Assembly (NCBI GenBank): GCA_963727955.1
Contig: CAVSII010000003.1
Coordinates: 248,001-312,000 of the forward strand
Reading direction: 5' to 3'
DNA length: 64,000 nucleotides
Source: Bog-756 sp963727955
GTDB taxonomy: Bacteria; Actinomycetota; Acidimicrobiia; Acidimicrobiales; RAAP-2
Part shown: piece by piece, positions 44,357 through 52,213 of the stretch
How the letters are laid out: the number at the start of each line of letters is the position of its first letter
Position numbering within the stretch: the first letter of the stretch is position 1
Position numbers and translations under genes: made by a program
The notes under the pieces: generated by a model
Told to the model about the DNA's origin: nothing
What the model saw: the letters and a program-made list of their open reading frames with translations, nothing else
The model's database searches: none

Positions 44357-45040
44357 TCACCGGTGGTCGGTGGCCACCTCGTCGAGCAGTTGAGGGCCGT
44401 CGTTGCGCACGTTGCCCACGGCCCGGTCGACCGGATAGTGGATGAGTGTGCCGCCGACGGTGGGCACCAGGAGCGACCCCAGCATCTTCGGGTCGCTCAC
44501 CTTCGGATCGAGCCACAGGTCCCAGTCGTGGCGCTCGAGGACCACCGGCTGACGGTCGTGGATGGGCATGTCCGGACCGGCCACGGTGGTGATGACGGTG
44601 GCCGTCCGCAGCTCGGTTCCGTCCTCCCCCTTCCACCACTCGCGCAGTCCGGCGAAGACGGTCGGTTCACCGTCGGCCCGCCTGAAGGCGAAAGGCTGTT
44701 TGAAGCTGTCGGTCCGCTGCCACTCGTAGAAGGCGTCCACCGGGACGAGGATGCGCCAGCGGGCGAAGGCCGAGCGGAACATCGGCTTGGTGGCCACGGT
44801 CTCCGCCCGGGCATTGAAGGTCCCCTTGACGTTGGGGTCCTTGGCCCAGTTCGGTACCAGGCCCCACCGGTAGACGGAAAGAGAGCGGTCGCCCTCCGAG
44901 GTCTGGCGGACGCCGAGCAGATCGGCCTGGGGCCCTACGTTCCAACTCGGAGCCAGAGCATCGTCGGGCACTTCGGAGCGGGCGTCGAGAACACGGGCCA
45001 GCCTGCTCGGCTCTTCGTAGAGGGCGACACGACCACACAT
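44357..45040 (-). CDS. SOS-response-associated peptidase (SRAP/YedK/HMCES family)
   Basis: 227 residues starting MCGRVALY, so Cys2 becomes the catalytic N-terminal cysteine after Met removal. Other conserved pieces are PSWNVGPQADLLGVR, WGLVPNWAKDP, NARAETVATKPMFRSAFARW, RILVPVDAFYEWQ and MPIHDRQPVVL. SRAP proteins form a thiazolidine link with abasic sites in single-stranded DNA, shielding them. Start ATG 45040. It stands alone, convergent with the GGDEF gene. Confidence 0.95.
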   Translation of the reverse strand: MCGRVALYEEPSRLARVLDARSEVPDDALAPSWNVGPQADLLGVRQTSEGDRSLSVYRWGLVPNWAKDPNVKGTFNARAETVATKPMFRSAFARWRILVPVDAFYEWQRTDSFKQPFAFRRADGEPTVFAGLREWWKGEDGTELRTATVITTVAGPDMPIHDRQPVVLERHDWDLWLDPKVSDPKMLGSLLVPTVGGTLIHYPVDRAVGNVRNDGPQLLDEVATDHR

Positions 45041-45127
45041 CGGTAGGGAGACTATGCCGGGTGGCCACCCGGGCCCCCGCCGTCCCGTCGCCGGCCGGCC
45101 TCACCTCCGGCTCGTGACAGGAACCGC

Positions 45128-45778
45128 TCAGCGTGCCCGCCGGGCCAGCGCCACCGGGTCGATGACGGCGATACGACCGCGAGCCAGGGTGATCAGTCCT
45201 TCGTCCCGGGCGTGACCGAGGACGCGGTTGACGGTCTGGCGGGTGGTTCCGGCCATCGAGGCCAGGTCGTCCTGGGTCAGGGGGATGCTCACCGTGGCCT
45301 GGTGGGAATAGATGTCGGCCAGCTGCGACAGGTGTCGCATGACCCGGGTGTCGGCCGGGAGGTAGAGGGCCTCCAGGAGGGCCTGCGAGGTTGCCCGCAA
45401 CCGGGCGTCCAGCATTTTGGCCACCGTCATGGTCACGCCCGGATGGCTCTCCCACAACGACTCGAAATCGGATTTGGTCAAGCGCAGGGTCTCGGTGCGC
45501 TCCAACGCCACCACGGTGGCGGAGCGGTGGGACCCGTCACCGATGAGTGCCTGTTCGCCGAAGACCTCCCCCGGCCTCAGGACGTCCAGTGTGACCACGT
45601 CTCCCCGCGGGCTGGTGACCCGGACCGACACGGTTCCCCTCTCGAGGAGGTGAGCCGAGTCGCCCGCCTCGCCCTCGTGGAAGATGAACCCGCCCTTCGG
45701 GAAGCGCTGTCGATGGCATCGCGCCAGAAGCGCTCGCCTGTCGCCCTCGGGGAGCGAACTGAGGAGCGGCCACTCCAC
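45128..45778 (-). CDS. Crp/Fnr-family transcriptional regulator
   Basis: About 217 residues from GTG 45778, which has GGAGG six bases upstream; the frame opens at 45946. cNMP-binding fold: GFIFHEGEAGDSAHLLERGT, then RPGEVFGEQALIGDGSHRSA. The C-terminal helix-turn-helix is LTQDDLASMAGTTRQTVNRV followed by LGHARDEGLI. No FeS cysteine set is seen at the N-terminus, so it is Crp-like rather than Fnr-like. It is divergent from csoR across a shared 242-base intergenic region. Confidence 0.9.
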   Translation of the reverse strand: MEWPLLSSLPEGDRRALLARCHRQRFPKGGFIFHEGEAGDSAHLLERGTVSVRVTSPRGDVVTLDVLRPGEVFGEQALIGDGSHRSATVVALERTETLRLTKSDFESLWESHPGVTMTVAKMLDARLRATSQALLEALYLPADTRVMRHLSQLADIYSHQATVSIPLTQDDLASMAGTTRQTVNRVLGHARDEGLITLARGRIAVIDPVALARRAR

Positions 45779-45891
45779 GTACACCTCCGATGTCAGCCGG
45801 ATCAGTCGGAACCGAAACCTTACTGCGATGGTCCCAAACCACCTGCGTCGGGCCGGTGTCGGCCACCGCCGGACCGACGGACGCCAGACGG

Positions 45892-45920
45892 TACACTTAT
45901 ACCCCCTGGGGGTAAGTGTA
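45892..45920. promoter_or_regulatory. Palindromic site, probable CsoR operator
   Basis: Core ACCCCCTGGGGGT (45901-45913) is a perfect palindrome. Outer arms TACACTT (45892-45898) and AAGTGTA (45914-45920) are also complementary, offset by two bases (AT). TACCCC/GGGGTA-type sites are bound by copper-sensing CsoR proteins. It sits about 100 bases before csoR and 114 before the divergent crp-like gene. Confidence 0.55.
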
Positions 45921-46020
45921 AACGGGGGCGTCGCCCCCGTCACCATCGGCGGCCCACCGTCGGTGTGGCCCCGGGCACCGACCGAGACTTTCGGGACAGC
46001 AGCGAGGAGGCGAGGACGCC

Positions 46021-46305
46021 ATGGCTCATGGGTACGGCAGTAACAAGGAGGCGGTGCAGAACCGTCTGCGACGGATCGAAGGACAGGTGCGCGGCCTCCA
46101 ACGGATGGTCGACGAGGACCGCTACTGCATCGAGATCCTCGAGCAGGTGTCGGCGGCCAGTCGCGCCCTCCGGTCGGTCGCCCTCGAACTGCTGGATGAC
46201 CACATGGCCCACTGCGTCGCCGACGCCGTGCGGGACGGCGGTGAGGAAGCCTCGGCCAAACTTGACGAGGCGGCGGCGGCTATCGCCCGGCTGGTGCGTT
46301 CCTGA
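46021..46305 (+). CDS. Metal-sensing CsoR/RcnR-family repressor
   Basis: 94 residues, all-helical DUF156. The N-terminal NRLRRIEGQVRGLQRMVDED is typical. Metal ligands: Cys in DRYCIEILEQ, and His/Cys in DDHMAHCVAD, matching the C-H-C arrangement of Cu(I) CsoR. The absence of an N-terminal His argues against RcnR-type Ni/Co sensing. Such repressors release DNA on metal binding. It is three bases upstream of the permease gene and downstream of the palindrome at 45892-45920. Confidence 0.9.
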   Translation: MAHGYGSNKEAVQNRLRRIEGQVRGLQRMVDEDRYCIEILEQVSAASRALRSVALELLDDHMAHCVADAVRDGGEEASAKLDEAAAAIARLVRS

Positions 46306-46308
46306 TGG

Positions 46309-47683
46309 ATGATCGGCACCGGGAGAGCCGGCGATGACCCGACCGGCGGGGGCCATTTGATGGCCGGCGTGGTCGTGGTGGGGGTCGTCGGATGGGCCGA
46401 CACCATCGCGAGGAGCTTGCGCGAAGGGTTCTTCATGTTCTGGGAGACCTTGTGGCCCCTCATCCTCGGCTTCGGGTTGTCCGGGGCCGTCCAGGCCTTC
46501 GTGAGCCGGCGGGCCATCCAGTCAAGGCTGGGTGACCACGGTCCGGCCGCCGTCACCCGGGCCTCCCTCTACGGGATGGTGTCGTCCTCGTGCTCGTACG
46601 CGGCCACAGCCATGGCCAAGTCGGTCTTCGTCAAGGGGGCCGACTTCGTGGCCGCCTGTGTTTTCATGTTCGCCTCCACCAACCTGGTCATCGAACTGGG
46701 CATCGTGCTGGTGGTCCTCATGGGTTGGCAATTCGCCGTCAGCGAGTTCGTGGGCGGGATCATCATGATCGTTCTCCTCACCCTGCTGGGTGGCCTCTGG
46801 CTACGCGGTCGGCTGGTGGTCGAGGCCCGGCAACGACTGACCAGTGAGACCGAACACGGACACCTGCACGGGCCGCCGGAGGACGAGTCACTCCAGCAAC
46901 AACCCTGGAGTCGAGAAGTTGCGCTCCACGGCGGGCTGGGCCGACGCCGCCACCTACACCATGGCCGACCTGACCATGTTGAGGCGGGAGTTGGTCATCG
47001 GCTACACCGTGGCCGGCTTTCTGTCGGTGGCCGTGCCCACCCACTTCTGGAACATCGTCTTCCTCCACGGCCACGGGTTCTGGACCAGCGTCGAGAACGT
47101 CATCGTCGGACCGTTCATCGCCATCATCAGCTTCGTCTGCTCGATCGGGAACGTGCCTCTGGCCGCCTCATTGTGGAAAGGAGGGATCTCCTTCGGTGGA
47201 GTGATCTCGTTCATCTTCGCCGACCTGATCACCCTCCCCCTCCTCCTCATCTACCGTCGCTACTACGGTGCTCGGCTCACCCTCCGGATGTTGGCCCTCT
47301 TCTGGTTGGTGATGTCGGCCGCCGGCCTCATCACCGAGGGGATCTTCCTGGCCGCCGGACTGGTTCCCACCTCACGCCCCACCCAGATAGCGCCCGCCCA
47401 CTTCTCGTGGGACGCCACCACCTTCCTCAACCTCATCTTTCTGGCCCTGTTCGCCCTCCTCTACTGGACCTACCGCAATCGTGAGCGGTTGGGGGGCGGG
47501 AGCGGAAAGGCGCGTGACCCGGTGTGCGGCATGCAGGTGGCAACCACCGATGCGCCGGCGTCACTGATGGTCGATGACCAACCTGTCTATTTCTGCTCGG
47601 ACCACTGCCGGAGCCGGTACGAGGAGGATCCGCTCCGCTCCGCCGGGCGGTCCCAGGCGCCACCGGCCACCCGTTCGAGGTAG
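46309..47683 (+). CDS. Permease (ArsP/YraQ-type) with C-terminal YHS metal domain, frameshifted
   Basis: The first frame gives four to five helices, including EGFFMFWETLWPLILGFGLS, SSSCSYAATAMAKSVFVKGA, FMFASTNLVIELGIVLVVLM and IIMIVLLTLLGGLWL, ending near ETEHGHLHGPP. The second frame continues with EKLRSTAGWADAATYTMADL and further helices (FIAIISFVCSIGNVPLAASL, and FGGVISFIFADLITLPLLL), then a YHS domain (DPVCGMQV and YFCSDHCRSRYEEDP). The break is near 46890-46915. Family members move metalloid or metal species or are of unknown substrate; a YHS tail and an upstream CsoR suggest copper or related metal. ATG 46360 is an alternative start. The 3' end overlaps the convergent nucleotidyltransferase gene by 97 bases. 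Confidence 0.8.
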
Positions 47684-48840
47684 TCGCCCCGCGACACAGC
47701 CGGCCCGTCTGTCTGATCGTCGACCCGGTAGAGCGGTGGTGGATCGTCACTTTCACCCCGGTCCACCCGCCGGGCCACCATCGGGGCGGCCACGTCGGTC
47801 ACCAACGAGCGGCCGAACTGGACGGCGCTGTCCAGCGTGCCGCCGGAGGTAGCGGCCAGAAAGGTGCGGCCCGTGCGGTCGTAGCCGCCCCACCGGGCCA
47901 TCCCCTCCCGCTCCTCTTGTCGCTGCCACAGGCGCCACCAGCCGGCCCGCTGGGCCAGGGCGTCCACGACCGGTGCGGGAACATCGGCCCCCAGCACGGC
48001 CCGGGACCGGGCCAGCTGGATGGCGGCCACCAGTCCGAGGCGGGCACGGCGGGCCCGTCGGATGAGCTCGTCCCAATCCACCGGTTGGCTGTCGATCATC
48101 TGGTCGATGTCCTTGAGCCACACCAGCTGGTGACCGCCCGACAGGGAACCGTGGAGACACAGATAGAGGATGCCGTCGACCGGATCGAGAGTGTCCACCG
48201 TGGTGGCGCCGAGGAGGACCGGCCGACGCCGTCCGACCAGCTCGTCCATGGGCAGATCGAACCGGGTCCGGGCATTGGGGGTGACCAACAGGTGCCAGTG
48301 CAGGTCGCAGAGCATCCCGCCGGCCAGAACCATGGGAATCTCCGCCCGCTGGAGCTTGGCCATCAGGTGCCAACTGAGGTCGGTCACACGCCCCCCGCTG
48401 TCCTCGAGGAGGGCCAGGGCGGCCGACAGATCGGACGGGGCCACCACCAGGTCGAGGTCCTCGTAGAGCCGGGCCCCGGGATCGCCGTAGCCGGTCTCGA
48501 CCAGCACCGGCCCCTTGACCACCAACCAGGGCTGGGTGAGCCCGACCAACGTGTCCGCCGTAGCGGCCAGGTCGACCAGGCAGCGGGCGTGGGCCATGGC
48601 CGCCATCTGGTAGGCCGCCCGCAGGACGTCCAACGCCGGATCCTCGACTTCGAGAGCCCCCAGCGAGCGGTGGACCAGGCCGGGGAGTCGGTGATGACAG
48701 GCCAGGTCGGCCAAATCGGCCAGCGGCAGCCCCCGCAGCAGGACCACCGGGTCCTCGACCCGGGCCCCGGGCCGTCGGACCAGCTCGACCAGGGCCCGCC
48801 CCTGCCGCTCGGCCAGGGCCTTCGGAGGGCGCGCCGCCAT
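47587..48840 (-). CDS. Nucleotidyltransferase of the RiPP cluster (NTP_transf_5 type)
   Basis: 417 residues from ATG 48840, which shares its A with the stop of the kinase gene (TGATG). The open frame continues upstream to 49644 but only antisense-like sequence is found there. Fold pieces: WLVVKGPVLVETGYGDPGAR and LYEDLDLVVAP, with Asp128-x-Asp130 as the metal-binding pair. This uncharacterised family occurs in some lasso-type clusters beside HPr-kinase-like genes. A nucleotidyl transfer to the peptide or to the phosphopeptide is possible but unproven. The C-terminus overlaps the permease 3' end. Confidence 0.82.
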   Translation of the reverse strand: MAARPPKALAERQGRALVELVRRPGARVEDPVVLLRGLPLADLADLACHHRLPGLVHRSLGALEVEDPALDVLRAAYQMAAMAHARCLVDLAATADTLVGLTQPWLVVKGPVLVETGYGDPGARLYEDLDLVVAPSDLSAALALLEDSGGRVTDLSWHLMAKLQRAEIPMVLAGGMLCDLHWHLLVTPNARTRFDLPMDELVGRRRPVLLGATTVDTLDPVDGILYLCLHGSLSGGHQLVWLKDIDQMIDSQPVDWDELIRRARRARLGLVAAIQLARSRAVLGADVPAPVVDALAQRAGWWRLWQRQEEREGMARWGGYDRTGRTFLAATSGGTLDSAVQFGRSLVTDVAAPMVARRVDRGESDDPPPLYRVDDQTDGPAVSRGDYLERVAGGAWDRPAERSGSSSYRLRQWSEQK

Positions 48841-49790
48841 CAGGCCACCAGTTCGGTCACGCAACGGGCGGCGGCGTCGAGATCGCTGCCCATCCGAAAG
48901 GAGAAGCAGGGGATCGAACCGGCCAGGTCGGCCAGAACGTCGAGATGGGCCTGGCTGGCCGCTTGATCGGTGAGCAGCACGTTGGGGGTCAGCTCGAACA
49001 GCGCTTCGGCCGGCGTCAGCCGCTCGAGCCGAGGGGGGGCCCCCGGTTCGACCCGTGGCGAGAGAAGGACGGCCGGTCGACAGGCCAGCACCGGCTGGAT
49101 GCCGAAGACGTCCTCGACCCGGAAGCCGTACTTGTCGCGACCGGGTGGGATCGGCGCGTCGACCAGATGGCGGAGCTCCGGGACCATCGACACCGTGTTG
49201 GCGGTGACGTCCACTTCGTCGGGAAATCCGGACACCCGATAGCCGTCGGGCGAGGGCTGGAGGAAGACGGTGTCGTCCGCCAGAAAATCGAATCCGGCCC
49301 GCAAGAGGATGACCGAGAGGGTGGACTTGCCCGCTCCGCTCGAGCCCGCCACCAACACGCCCCCACCGGTGAGCGACAGGCAGGCGGCGTGCAGGGGGAA
49401 CCGGCCGAACCGCTTCATGGTCTCGAGGAGGGCGATGGTCAACAAGGGGTGCGCGGCCAGTACCCGGTCCTCCGGGTCGGATCCGGCCAGGCCCAACTGG
49501 ATCGTCCCCTGCCCGGGAAGGCAGACCAGACGGACCCGCCTCTCGTAGTCGACGAACAGGGCGTCGGCGTCGGCGAAGTAGTCGATGGGGCCGGCCGGGG
49601 CGTCGTAGATGGGCCGTTTCGGCCCCTCCGGCTGCGGCGGCCACACCGAGTCATCGGACGGCCCCCGGATCTCCACCAGGACGTCGGCCGAGTGGGCCGG
49701 TTCGCACCGCAACGGGCGCAGTCGCGATTCGACCAGATCGGCACAGGACTGGTCGGTCGAGCGCACGTTCAGGGACACGCCGCCCAACAT
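48840..49790 (-). CDS. HPr-kinase/phosphorylase-like kinase of the RiPP cluster
   Basis: About 316 residues from ATG 49790 (MLGGVSLNVRSTD); the frame opens at 50039 but its first part overlaps the peptidase gene. Walker A GSSGAGKST at 149-157 is followed by LSVILLRAGFDFLADDTVFL, the HprK-type core with the acidic LADD. It is a standalone kinase domain without the DRTGG N-terminal domain of true HprK. Homologues in lasso clusters (paeninodin-type) phosphorylate the peptide C-terminal serine. Here the core does not end in Ser, so the target may differ. It starts 41 bases after the peptidase stop. Confidence 0.85.
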   Translation of the reverse strand: MLGGVSLNVRSTDQSCADLVESRLRPLRCEPAHSADVLVEIRGPSDDSVWPPQPEGPKRPIYDAPAGPIDYFADADALFVDYERRVRLVCLPGQGTIQLGLAGSDPEDRVLAAHPLLTIALLETMKRFGRFPLHAACLSLTGGGVLVAGSSGAGKSTLSVILLRAGFDFLADDTVFLQPSPDGYRVSGFPDEVDVTANTVSMVPELRHLVDAPIPPGRDKYGFRVEDVFGIQPVLACRPAVLLSPRVEPGAPPRLERLTPAEALFELTPNVLLTDQAASQAHLDVLADLAGSIPCFSFRMGSDLDAAARCVTELVA

Positions 49791-49831
49791 GAAGCCGGTG
49801 TCGACCCCGCTGGCCGCGGCAGCTTCCCGTC

Positions 49832-50308
49832 TCAGTGGGTGACCCCCGAGCGCGACAACCGGACCACTTCGGTGAACTTGGACCGTGGGTCGACCCTCTC
49901 CAGCAGGGGTTGGCCGTCGAGGTCCAACCAGCAGTGACCGGCCATCGATCCCTGGTCCGGGCCCACGCCGAAGCACAGCTCGACCTCGAGCCCGGCGCGG
50001 CGGAGGCCGTCGTAGAGCGTCACCCCCCGGGTGAGGCAACCGGGGCGGACGATGGGGTGGCCGCGGCGGATGATGGCGTCCACCCAGCGACCGAACTGGG
50101 CGGCCAACAGGTCCACGTCACCGGGGTCGGGCGGGGATGGCCGCCGGCGGGGCTCGAGCCACTTCTGCAGCCGGGGAAGGCCGGCCCGGACCAGGAGGGG
50201 GGCGGCCACCGCCACCGACGTCAGGCGGACCAGAAGAAGGAGCGGTGGAGCCCTGCTGGTGGGCGTCTCCGGTGGAAGGTGGGTGTCCGGCTCAGCGCTG
50301 GACGACAA
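49832..50308 (-). CDS. B2-type leader peptidase (transglutaminase-core, lasso B-protein family)
   Basis: About 158 residues from a likely TTG at 50308, overlapping the PqqD stop by 17 bases; the frame extends to 50458 in unrelated text. The Transglut_core3 motifs are PGCLTRGVTLYDGLRRAGLE with Cys91, and MAGHCWLDLDG with His125 and Asp129/131. The lasso B2 family removes the leader from precursor peptides using a Cys-His-Asp triad. An N-terminal hydrophobic stretch (PLLLLVRLTSVAVAAPLLV) may associate with membrane. Its position directly after PqqD matches lasso loci. Confidence 0.85.
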   Translation of the reverse strand: MSSSAEPDTHLPPETPTSRAPPLLLLVRLTSVAVAAPLLVRAGLPRLQKWLEPRRRPSPPDPGDVDLLAAQFGRWVDAIIRRGHPIVRPGCLTRGVTLYDGLRRAGLEVELCFGVGPDQGSMAGHCWLDLDGQPLLERVDPRSKFTEVVRLSRSGVTH

Positions 50309-50582
50309 GCCCGGCTCCGGCAAGGCTCTCCAGAAGCTCGCGGGCATCGGCGATCGCCATCTCCGGGGGGACGTCGTACTCGGCACAAAGGACCTCGGCG
50401 ATGACGGCCACCGAGCGGGATCCGTCGCACAGTTCCCAGACCCGGCCGCCGACCTCATTGAGGGAAAAGTACTCGCCGCTGTCGATATCGAGGAGGACCG
50501 ATTGGCCCTCGACCTCTTGCATCATGACCCGGTCCTGCCGCCCGAGGACGCTTTGTTCGTTGATCACCGTTGCACTATCCAT
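50292..50582 (-). CDS. PqqD-like RRE protein (leader-binding, lasso B1 type)
   Basis: 96 residues from ATG 50582; the frame opens at 50603. PqqD-fold pieces: VMMQEVEGQSVLLDIDSGEY, FSLNEVGGRVWELC and DVPPEMAIADARELLESLAG, the winged-helix strands and helices that grip leader peptides. In lasso systems the RRE binds the YxxPxLx3Gx5T leader motif. The precursor gene upstream carries exactly that motif, 51 bases away. Its stop is embedded in the start of the peptidase gene. Confidence 0.9.
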   Translation of the reverse strand: MDSATVINEQSVLGRQDRVMMQEVEGQSVLLDIDSGEYFSLNEVGGRVWELCDGSRSVAVIAEVLCAEYDVPPEMAIADARELLESLAGAGLVVQR

Positions 50583-50633
50583 GGTTGACCACCGTGGCGC
50601 CAACGGGCGACCGGCTCCGAGTGCTCGTCCAGC

Positions 50634-50732
50634 TCAGCCCGCGAAAGTGTTGCTGAAACTGAACTTGGTGAGGCGCCGTAGGAGTCCGAGCTTCTGGAGC
50701 TCGGGCTTCTCATAGGTGCGCTTGGTGTTCAT
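50634..50732 (-). CDS. Candidate RiPP precursor peptide with lasso-type leader
   Basis: A 32-residue ORF on the minus strand, too short for routine gene calling. ATG 50732 has AAGGGG about seven bases upstream. The peptide starts MNTKRT, then YEKPELQKLGLLRRLT, which fits the lasso leader consensus Y-x2-P-x-L-x3-G-x5-T at every position (Tyr7, Pro10, Leu12, Gly16, Thr22). With Thr at -2, the core would be FSFSNTFAG. The core has no Asp or Glu at positions 7-9 and starts with Phe instead of Gly/Ala/Ser/Cys, so the usual lasso macrolactam cannot form. The next genes encode the RRE, peptidase, kinase and nucleotidyltransferase. Confidence 0.82.
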   Translation of the reverse strand: MNTKRTYEKPELQKLGLLRRLTKFSFSNTFAG

Positions 50733-50761
50733 GATTTGCCCCTTCATCCGCTAATGGATCC

Positions 50762-50778
50762 GAGCTGCAATGCAGCTC
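50762..50778. promoter_or_regulatory. 17-bp palindrome upstream of the precursor peptide gene
   Basis: GAGCTGCA-A-TGCAGCTC is a perfect palindrome 30-46 bases before the precursor ATG. It could be an operator or part of a stem-loop; no T-tract follows on the minus strand. Confidence 0.45.
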
Positions 50779-50867
50779 ACCAGAAACGCTACCACCGGAT
50801 ATCGGCATTTGTCCTGGGCCGGGCCCCGAAATCGGCCCCATCCGGGGATCAGGCCGCAGACCCGGGA

Positions 50868-51575
50868 TCAGGGGTCAGCCGGTCGGCCGGAGCCCGGGGA
50901 AAGGCCGGACTGACGGAGGGTGACATTGAATCGCCCCTGTTCGACGCCTACCCCGGGCGGGGCGGTACCGGGCCGCACCTTGGGTACACCGTGGTAGGCC
51001 CGTCGAGACGGGCCTCCGAACACCAACAGGTCTCCCGACTCGAGGATCACATCGGTCCACGGCCGGCCTCGTCCGGCCGGGGTGCCGAACCGGAACACGC
51101 AGGAGTCGCCCACGCTCACCGATACCACCGGCGCGTCACACTTCTCCTCCCGGTCGGCGTGCATGCCCATCCGGGCGGTGGGGCCGTACCAGTTGACCAG
51201 GGCGACGTCGGGGCGATACCCGGGCCGCTCGCCCTCCGCCTCGCCGGCCACCCGCCCATCGACAGCGCAGGCGGCGGCCACCGCCCGCCGGCCGAGGTCA
51301 GCGAGCCACCCGGGGAACGCACCCACCTCCCGGCCGTCCCCGTCGTCGACGGTGCGCGAGTAACGGTAGGGGATCCAGTGCCACCCCAGGCAGACGATCT
51401 CGACCGACATCACGCCCCCGGTGGGGAGCCGGGGGGCCCGCAAACCGCCGCCGTCGAGCGCCCACCGGCGGCAGGCATCAGCCAGACCTCGTTGGCCTGC
51501 GGGGTCCAGCCAACCGGGTAGGTGGACGGCTCCGGGCGCCACCACGTCCGGTTCCGGGACAATCAGGCGGGCCAT
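50868..51575 (-). CDS. alkB: AlkB-type 2-oxoglutarate/Fe(II) dioxygenase
   Basis: 235 residues from ATG 51575. The iron-binding triad is HAD (His139, Asp141) and His195 in RRAYHGVPKV. The 2-oxoglutarate Arg and signature follow in RFNVTLRQ (Arg215, Arg221). It oxidatively removes N-alkyl lesions such as 1-methyladenine or 3-methylcytosine from DNA. The gene is on the same strand as the RiPP cluster but separated by 135 bases containing the palindrome, so it is probably not part of it. Confidence 0.93.
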   Translation of the reverse strand: MARLIVPEPDVVAPGAVHLPGWLDPAGQRGLADACRRWALDGGGLRAPRLPTGGVMSVEIVCLGWHWIPYRYSRTVDDGDGREVGAFPGWLADLGRRAVAAACAVDGRVAGEAEGERPGYRPDVALVNWYGPTARMGMHADREEKCDAPVVSVSVGDSCVFRFGTPAGRGRPWTDVILESGDLLVFGGPSRRAYHGVPKVRPGTAPPGVGVEQGRFNVTLRQSGLSPGSGRPADP

Positions 51576-51688
51576 GGGCCTGGCTCCATCACGCCTCTTC
51601 CTATCGCACACCGACGGCAGAACCGCCCCGCTCCATGCCGGTTCCCAGAGCAGCCGGCCCTGCCCGGCTGACCGCCAGCGTCCGTCAG

Positions 51689-52213
51689 TCAGGTCGTGGC
51701 CGAGGTGTCCTGCTTGGCCAGCCACCGCAGTCGGGCGGCACGGGCGTCCCAGGAGTAGACCACGGCCGTCGAGGCCAGCCGGTCGTGCAGGGCGTGGCGG
51801 TCGCGGTTGGTCAGGATGCCGAGGAACCCCAGGCCCAAAAGGAGAAAGCTGAGGGGCAGGGTGATAGTGCGCAGGACGGCCTGGCGCACCCCGATGGGCG
51901 AACCGTCGGTGGCCACCACCTGGATCCCGAGCAGGGCCATGCCGATGGTCTTCCCGCTGAGGGTCCACTGGTAGGCGAAGTAGATGAACTCCCACACCAC
52001 CAGCGCGACCAGGGAGACGACCTGGTGGTTGGTGAGGGCGACCTTGGTCCCGCTGACCAGCTGGACGGTGAAGGCGAAGGCGGCGGCGCCCAGGGTGAAC
52101 AGCCCCCAGGAGATGCCGACGTCGGCGGCGAAGGCCACCAGCCGGGTGACGGCCCCGGCGTAGTGGCCCTGGCGGCCCTCGATGGGGGTGCCACTCGCTG
52201 AGGCTGCGGTCAT
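51689..52213 (-). CDS. RDD-family membrane protein
   Basis: About 174 residues from ATG 52213, which overlaps the upstream stop (ATGA); the frame opens at 52318. The Arg-Asp motifs of the RDD domain are seen as AVTRLVAFAADVGISWGLFT and LGILTNRDRHALHDRLASTA, with three membrane helices. RDD proteins have been linked to Na+/H+ or other transport in some bacteria, but most are uncharacterised. It is coupled to the repeat-helix gene upstream. Confidence 0.88.
   Translation of the reverse strand: MTAASASGTPIEGRQGHYAGAVTRLVAFAADVGISWGLFTLGAAAFAFTVQLVSGTKVALTNHQVVSLVALVVWEFIYFAYQWTLSGKTIGMALLGIQVVATDGSPIGVRQAVLRTITLPLSFLLLGLGFLGILTNRDRHALHDRLASTAVVYSWDARAARLRWLAKQDTSATT

Noticed and set aside
48841..49644. 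N-terminal 267 residues of the long frame containing the nucleotidyltransferase
   Set aside because: Arg/Gly/Pro text overlapping the kinase gene; the true ATG is coupled to the kinase stop.
50634..50732. Classical lasso peptide
   Set aside because: There is no Asp/Glu at core positions 7-9, no small N-terminal core residue and no lasso cyclase gene in the window.
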